DNA of 9,827 nt from assembly GCA_025350365.1 (NCBI GenBank), contig JANXXY010000270.1:1-9827 (forward strand). Direction: 5' to 3'. Every line of letters begins with the position of its first letter. The first letter of the stretch is position 1. A program made the position numbers and the translations under genes. Shown piece by piece: positions 6,683 through 9,827 of this stretch. This DNA comes from Bacteroidales bacterium. GTDB taxonomy: Bacteria; Bacteroidota; Bacteroidia; Bacteroidales; JAAUTT01. The notes beneath the pieces were generated by a model. The model was not told the DNA's origin and ran no database searches. It worked only from the letters and a program-made list of their open reading frames with translations.

Positions 6683-8146
6683 ATGAATAAAGATTCATCA
6701 GGTAAAGTAAAATTTTTTAGCGGAGAAGAAATTCCGCTGGAGTTACACAAAGTCAGGGTTGTTCAGAAACTTTTTCTAAATCCTATTAATCAGCGACTTA
6801 AAGCAATTGAAGATGCGGGGTTTAATACCTTTCAATTGAATACAAAAGATGTATTTCTTGATATGCTCACCGATTCGGGAACCAATGCCATGAGTGATAA
6901 TCAGGTAGCATCTATGCTACAGGCAGATGATGCATACGCAGGATCACAAAGTTTTTATCGCATGGAAGGTGCTATTCGTGAGGTATTTGGTACTCATTAT
7001 GTATTACCGGTTCACCAGGGAAGGGCTGCAGAAAATATTATTTCTCAAGCTTTTATTAAAAAAGGTGATGTAATTCCGATGAATTATCATTTCACCACAA
7101 CCAAAGCACATATGGAGCTTAATGGTGGAACAATTTTCGAAATTTATACTGACGAAGCGCTAAAAATAAAAAGCAATAATCCGTTTAAAGGGAATATTGA
7201 TATACAAAAACTAAAGGATCTGATAAAAAAGTATGGTACGGATTGCATTCCTTTCATTCGTTTTGAAGCATCAACAAACCTAATTGGTGGTCAGCCATTT
7301 TCCATTGCTAACATGCGTGAAGTTTGTGAGATAGCAAAAGAGCATGGTATCATGATGGTTATGGATGCTAGTTTAATTGGTGAAAACGCTTATTTCATCA
7401 AACAACGCGAAGAGGAATTTAAAAATACCTCCATCAAAGATATTTTGCTTTTGATGTTCAGTCTGGTAGATCTTTCATATTTTTCAAGCCGTAAGGTGAG
7501 CTCAACACGAGGTGGCGGTATTTGCACTAATCGTAAGGACTTGTTCGATAAAATGCGCGATCTGGTTACGCTTTATGAAGGTTTTCTAACTTATGGAGGT
7601 ATGTCAGTCCGCGAAATTGAAGCGATGGCCGTTGGCATCCGCGAAACTACAGACGAAACTGTGATTAGCCAGTCACCTTCATTCATTGCATATCTGGTTA
7701 ATGCATTGGATAAACTAGGCATACCGGTTGTTACACCTGCCGGAGCATTAGGATGCCATATTGATTGTATGGGCTTTTTACCACATGTTCCACAGACTGA
7801 ATATCCTGCCGGGGCATTAGCTACTGCGTTATATATTATTTCGGGATGTCGTGGTATGGAACGAGGCACTATTTCCAGCGTAAGAGATGAAAATGGTAAA
7901 GATATATTAGCCGATGTTGAATTGCTGCGTCTGGCATTCCCACGCAGAGTATTTACACTTTCTCAAACTATGTTTACTCTCGACAGATTAACGTGGTTAT
8001 TTAAAAATCGCAATTTAGTTGGTGGTTTAAGATTTGTTGAAGAACCTGCGGTTTTGCGTTTCTTCAACGGTCGTCTCGAACCCACAAGTGATTGGCCACA
8101 GAAACTTGTAAAACAGTTTAAAATCGATTTTGGGGACAGTTTATAA
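6683..8146 (+). CDS. Diverged PLP-dependent beta-eliminating lyase (tyrosine phenol-lyase/tryptophanase family)
   Basis: The family cleaves the side chain of tyrosine or tryptophan to phenol or indole, pyruvate and ammonia. The 487-residue protein aligns with Citrobacter tyrosine phenol-lyase (TPL), recalled from memory, with a constant offset of 14 through most of the N-terminal half. Kept residues include the PLP lysine (Lys271), the PLP-ring Asp228, Asn199 in NLIGGQP, HQGR (111-114), Tyr85 in AYAGS, FTTT (137-140), FPRR (419-422) and MERG (392-395). MERG is TPL-like; tryptophanases have VEIG there. Several usual residues differ: Leu231 replaces TPL Arg217, Arg270 replaces Lys256, Asp83 replaces the cation ligand Glu69, and GALGCHID replaces GGHAVFLD. 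About 20 extra residues follow the usual C-terminus. It has its own promoter and terminator, so it is probably monocistronic. Family is sure; substrate is not. Confidence 0.88.
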   Translation: MNKDSSGKVKFFSGEEIPLELHKVRVVQKLFLNPINQRLKAIEDAGFNTFQLNTKDVFLDMLTDSGTNAMSDNQVASMLQADDAYAGSQSFYRMEGAIREVFGTHYVLPVHQGRAAENIISQAFIKKGDVIPMNYHFTTTKAHMELNGGTIFEIYTDEALKIKSNNPFKGNIDIQKLKDLIKKYGTDCIPFIRFEASTNLIGGQPFSIANMREVCEIAKEHGIMMVMDASLIGENAYFIKQREEEFKNTSIKDILLLMFSLVDLSYFSSRKVSSTRGGGICTNRKDLFDKMRDLVTLYEGFLTYGGMSVREIEAMAVGIRETTDETVISQSPSFIAYLVNALDKLGIPVVTPAGALGCHIDCMGFLPHVPQTEYPAGALATALYIISGCRGMERGTISSVRDENGKDILADVELLRLAFPRRVFTLSQTMFTLDRLTWLFKNRNLVGGLRFVEEPAVLRFFNGRLEPTSDWPQKLVKQFKIDFGDSL

Positions 8147-8167
8147 TAATTATTCTGCTTGTCCTTT

Positions 8168-8204
8168 ATACCCTTTCAGAGCAGCCCTGAAAGGGTATTT
8201 TTTT
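8168..8204 (+). terminator. Intrinsic terminator of the lyase gene
   Basis: A perfect 12-base stem (ATACCCTTTCAG at 8168-8179 with CTGAAAGGGTAT at 8187-8198) encloses a 7-base loop and runs directly into seven T (8198-8204). It starts 22 bases after the lyase stop codon and is the clearest terminator in the window. Confidence 0.93.
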
Positions 8205-8205
8205 G

Positions 8206-8213
8206 TACATTTG
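8206..8213 (+). promoter_or_regulatory. Putative -7 element for the DUF2721-DUF3820 pair
   Basis: TACATTTG is an exact TAnnTTTG match that begins 2 bases after the terminator T-run. Transcription would start near 8219, about 10 bases before the DUF2721 ATG, so the mRNA would be nearly leaderless. The -33 position falls in the terminator loop and has no TTTG. Confidence 0.45.
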
Positions 8214-8228
8214 GAAATAATTTTTCAT

Positions 8229-8636
8229 ATGGAATTAACATTAAGCTCTCCAGCCTTATTTTTTTCAGCTATATCTCTATTGATGCTGGCTTATACGAAC
8301 CGATTTTTATCTTTGGCACAATTAGTTCGCAGTTTACATACTCAGTATAAGGAACAACCGTCAGAAATTATTTTTGGTCAGATACAAAACCTTCGAAAAA
8401 GACTACATTTGATAAGGAATATGCAGGTAGCAGGTATTTCGAGTTTACTATTATGCGTTTTGTGCATGTTTCTTATATATATCAACGAAATGAGATCGGC
8501 CGAAATTATTTTTGGCATTGGCATGATTTTATTAATACTTTCGCTTTCATTGTCAATTTGGGAAATTCAAATATCAGTGAAAGCTTTGGATTTGCATTTG
8601 TCTGATTTAGAGGAAGAAGCTGAAAAAACTAAATAA
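8229..8636 (+). CDS. DUF2721 family small membrane protein
   Basis: The ATG at 8229 gives a 135-residue protein. Longer in-frame starts (from 8130) would run through the lyase end and the terminator stem, so they are rejected. Three membrane segments are visible: about 5-22, 68-86 and 91-112. A basic, helical cytoplasmic loop (QIQNLRKRLHLIRNMQ) lies between the first two, and the tail is acidic (SDLEEEAE). The pattern of one helix, a basic loop, a helical hairpin and a WEIQISVKAL end is that of DUF2721, whose function is unknown. The DUF3820 gene starts 27 bases downstream on the same strand, so they are probably co-transcribed. Confidence 0.75.
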   Translation: MELTLSSPALFFSAISLLMLAYTNRFLSLAQLVRSLHTQYKEQPSEIIFGQIQNLRKRLHLIRNMQVAGISSLLLCVLCMFLIYINEMRSAEIIFGIGMILLILSLSLSIWEIQISVKALDLHLSDLEEEAEKTK

Positions 8637-8662
8637 GTGGGAGAGGAGTAGATAAAATTTTT

Positions 8663-8917
8663 ATGCTCAACGAAACAACTGAGCCTAATCATAAATGGCT
8701 CATCAAATTAGCCCATGCAAAAATGCCCTTCGGAAAATATGAAGGCTATTATCTTTCGGAACTTCCTGAAGCTTATGTGGTATGGTTTAAACAAAAAGGG
8801 TTTCCAAAAAATGAATTAGGTGTTTTGTTTGCTGAAATTTATGAAATCAAATTGAATGGTCTGGAATCAATTCTGCGAAAGATACGTAAGGATTATCCTC
8901 AAAAATCAGGCAATTAA
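8663..8917 (+). CDS. DUF3820 family protein
   Basis: This small soluble protein of 84 residues carries the DUF3820 signature: MPFGKYEGYYLSELPEAYVVWF (split about 21-42), KGFPKNELG (45-53) and the YEIKLNGLESIL block (60-71). Some relatives are annotated as putative quorum-sensing-regulated virulence factors, but that label is inherited and weak. A biochemical role has not been established to my knowledge. It has no signal peptide or membrane helix. It lies 27 bases after the DUF2721 gene. A purine-rich GAGAGGAG (8641-8648) precedes the ATG but is 14 bases away, too far for a usual ribosome site. Its last 12 bases overlap the end of the convergent small ORF. Confidence 0.85.
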   Translation: MLNETTEPNHKWLIKLAHAKMPFGKYEGYYLSELPEAYVVWFKQKGFPKNELGVLFAEIYEIKLNGLESILRKIRKDYPQKSGN

Positions 8918-9043
8918 AAATGCAAGTTTTAAAAGAAAAAATATTCCGAGAACCAGAATCAAAAAAAACAAAAATCTTGGAATAAAGACAGTTTTACGAT
9001 CTTCCTTTTTTATGTTGTTATCCAAGTAACTCTGCATATTCAT
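8906..9043 (-). CDS. Possible 45-residue single-pass membrane protein overlapping the siaC-like gene
   Basis: On the minus strand an ATG at 9043 (or a second at 9037) opens a frame to a TGA at 8906-8908. The peptide has a charged, polar start (QSYLDNNIKKEDRK) and then one long hydrophobic stretch (about residues 20-45) ending at the C-terminus. It begins 26 bases inside the end of the DUF1987 gene, which would allow translational coupling. At its other end it overlaps the convergent DUF3820 gene by 12 bases. I recognise no family. The region is A/T-rich, and T-rich DNA yields Phe/Leu/Ile codons by chance, so this could be spurious. A longer in-frame start at 9163 lies deep inside the DUF1987 gene and is less likely. 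Confidence 0.35.
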   Translation of the reverse strand: MNMQSYLDNNIKKEDRKTVFIPRFLFFLILVLGIFFLLKLAFLIA

Positions 9044-9392
9044 GAAAATTAAAGGGGAGTTTAACAATCGATTCAAATTCCTTTCCTGTTTCGTAACCAT
9101 CATCATCGCCTTCTTCATAATACCAATTGACGGTTGCAGAAGTAATATTTTTATTTTCGGCAATATTTGAAAGCAGCGAAAATATTTGTTTTGAACTACT
9201 TGTGTTCATATATTCCAATCTAAGGTCCAGAGTTATCTTTTCAGCAGTGCATTCATTAGCCCAGTCCAACAAAGGATTGTAAAATGAAAATGGATCTTCG
9301 GGAAGTGATTTTCCGGAAAGTAACATGTTGCCATTAGGGCTGAATTCAACTCTTGGAGTTCCTTTAGTTTCTTGTAAAAAAATTGCTTTCAT
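9018..9392 (-). CDS. SiaC-like regulatory phosphoprotein (DUF1987)
   Basis: In Pseudomonas aeruginosa SiaC is phosphorylated on a Thr by the SiaB kinase and dephosphorylated by the SiaA phosphatase. The unphosphorylated form activates the diguanylate cyclase SiaD. This 124-residue homologue has the family blocks IFLQETKGTPRVEFSPNG (4-21), LSGKSLPEDPFSFY (25-38), LEYMNTSSSKQIF (59-71) and VNWYYEEGDDD (88-98). Thr64 in the NTSS motif is the expected phosphosite. The ATG at 9392 gives the usual family start (MKAIFLQETKGTP); a start at 9461 would add 23 residues unlike the family. No SiaA, SiaB or SiaD partner lies in the window. In Bacteroidetes the role is unproven, so c-di-GMP control here is only inference. 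Confidence 0.85.
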   Translation of the reverse strand: MKAIFLQETKGTPRVEFSPNGNMLLSGKSLPEDPFSFYNPLLDWANECTAEKITLDLRLEYMNTSSSKQIFSLLSNIAENKNITSATVNWYYEEGDDDGYETGKEFESIVKLPFNFHEYAELLG

Positions 9393-9532
9393 TCGTTTGG
9401 AATTACTTGATTCATTAACTCTAGTTTCAATTTCTGATTGAATTAACGTAAAACAAATCAATTTGACAGGAAACTTTGATTAGCTATCAATTTAACTTGA
9501 CGAAAACAATTAAAATAACTTTAAACAACTAA
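9393..9532. other. Divergent intergenic region, no clear promoter
   Basis: This 140-base AT-rich stretch separates the siaC-like gene (minus) from the repeat-borne small ORF (plus). A TTTG (9462-9465) stands 19 bases before a TA at 9485, but the rest of that -7 box (TATCAATT) is poor. TAACTTTA (9516-9523) is one base from TAnnTTTG yet has no matching -33 box. No consensus promoter for the siaC-like gene is seen on the minus strand. Confidence 0.4.
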
Positions 9533-9676
9533 ATGAACGCAACGCAATTATTGAGGCCATCAACAACCAAAATTACAAACGATGCAGATATTTTGTTTGG
9601 TAATTCGATCTTAAAAAGTGTAATTGCTCTCATAAGAATGAAAATTGTTTGCGTGTTTGCTTTTATAAGTAGTTGA
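9533..9676 (+). CDS. Small hydrophobic peptide ORF within direct repeat, copy 1 (47 residues)
   Basis: The frame from ATG 9533 to TGA 9674-9676 encodes 47 residues. I recognise no family. A polar start (MNATQLLRPSTTK) is followed by TNDADILFGNSILK and a hydrophobic, mildly basic tail (SVIALIRMKIVCVFAFISS) that could cross or lie on a membrane. From residue 15 to the stop it matches the next ORF except at three residues, while the first 14 residues differ. Coding status rests on the paired ORF, each with its own ATG and the same frame through the repeat. It is short enough to be chance, and all differences between copies change the amino acid. A small membrane toxin, a secreted or processed peptide, or a non-coding repeat are all open. 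Confidence 0.4.
   Translation: MNATQLLRPSTTKITNDADILFGNSILKSVIALIRMKIVCVFAFISS
9573..9675 (+). repeat. 103-bp direct repeat, copy 1
   Basis: This copy matches 9725-9827 at 99 of 103 positions with no gap; start-to-start distance is 152 bases. Differences are at 9591, 9640 and 9651-9652. It opens with an imperfect hairpin (TTACAAAC at 9573-9580 against GTTTGGTAA at 9595-9603, one bulge). Inside it TTGCTCTCATAAG (9624-9636) is echoed by TTGCTTTTATAAG (9657-9669). A short palindrome TTGAT-T-ATCAA (9673-9683) covers the end of the repeat and the stop codon. Confidence 0.95.
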
Positions 9677-9711
9677 TTATCAAGTATACATTATAATAAA
9701 AAAGATTGGAA

Positions 9712-9827
9712 ATGAGCGTCTATTTTACAAACGATGCAGATAATTTGTTTGGTAATTCGATCTTAAAAAGTGTAATTGCTCTCATAAGAATCAAAATTGT
9801 TTATGTGTTTGCTTTTATAAGTAGTTG
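9712..9827 (+). CDS. Small hydrophobic peptide ORF within direct repeat, copy 2 (partial at window edge)
   Basis: From ATG 9712 the frame stays open for 38 codons to the window edge, where the last two bases are TG. If the next base is A, as in copy 1, the ORF stops there and the peptide has 38 residues. It starts MSVYF and then repeats the copy 1 sequence from TNDAD onward with Ile to Asn, Met to Ile and Cys to Tyr changes. AAATGAGCG around its start resembles AAATGAACG around the start of copy 1, although the distance to the repeat differs, so the start context may also be duplicated. No family is recognised and the function is unknown. Confidence 0.4.
   Translation, partial: MSVYFTNDADNLFGNSILKSVIALIRIKIVYVFAFISS
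9725..9827 (+). repeat. 103-bp direct repeat, copy 2 (reaches window edge)
   Basis: Second copy of the repeat at 9573-9675, separated from it by 49 unique bases (9676-9724) that contain TATAAT at 9692-9697. The match is still continuing when the window ends, so the true right border is unknown, and further copies may follow. Confidence 0.95.

Noticed and set aside
6683..8146. Plain annotation as tryptophanase (tnaA)
   Set aside because: MERG and the FTTT and NAMSD blocks are closer to tyrosine phenol-lyase, and several catalytic-region residues fit neither characterised enzyme.
8130..8228. Upstream extension of the DUF2721 ORF, and an alternative ORF at 8159-8350
   Set aside because: The extension reads through the lyase end and the terminator hairpin. 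The alternative frame overlaps the same hairpin and the DUF2721 gene, with no family features.
8920..8985. 21-codon plus-strand ORF after DUF3820
   Set aside because: Very short, A-rich, with no family resemblance or promoter, and it overlaps the minus-strand candidate.
9573..9827. CRISPR array or integron attC cassettes
   Set aside because: The repeat unit is 103 bases with only two copies, far longer than CRISPR repeats. The border hairpin lacks the attC core ends RYYYAAC and GTTRRRY.
9533..9827. Insertion sequence or transposon end
   Set aside because: No transposase fragment, terminal inverted repeats or target duplication can be seen within the window.

Overview
The window reads as part of a chromosome from a member of the Bacteroidota (Bacteroidetes). 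Four things support this. The genes are AT-rich and mostly lack Shine-Dalgarno sites. Promoter elements fit the Bacteroidetes pattern TTTG-N19-TAnnTTTG. Several protein types are typical of the phylum: the long form of QueA, a DUF2027-Smr protein, and a SprB-repeat/OmpA surface protein. The predicted exported proteins have signal-peptide cleavage sites just before Gln. The genus cannot be told from the sequence alone.

Layout, left to right. The last codons of a succinyl-CoA ligase alpha subunit (sucD) converge on queA (minus strand, queuosine tRNA modification), with an inverted repeat between them. queA and a DUF2027-Smr gene diverge from a very tight promoter region. Next comes a complete RNase P RNA gene (rnpB, about 2630-3028). 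A two-gene unit follows. Its first protein is secreted and has a lectin-like domain, a SprB repeat and a peptidoglycan-binding OmpA domain. The second is an exported TPR-type protein with five exact-length 37-residue repeats and a predicted seven-bladed beta-propeller. Together they carry domains resembling those of the type IX secretion protein PorE.

From 6579 to 8204 lies a self-contained transcription unit: a near-ideal promoter, a diverged PLP-dependent beta-eliminating lyase (tyrosine phenol-lyase/tryptophanase family) and a strong intrinsic terminator. Two small genes follow, DUF2721 (membrane) and DUF3820. They converge on a minus-strand pair: a SiaC-like (DUF1987) phosphoprotein gene and a possible tiny membrane-protein ORF overlapping its end.

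The right edge (9533-9827) holds the least explained element. Two 103-bp direct repeats differ at four positions, and each lies inside its own short ORF with its own ATG. Both encode nearly the same small hydrophobic peptide. The second copy runs off the window, so the array may continue. The layout recalls the E. coli long direct repeats that encode Ldr toxins, but no sequence relation is claimed. This is the best candidate here for an undescribed element.
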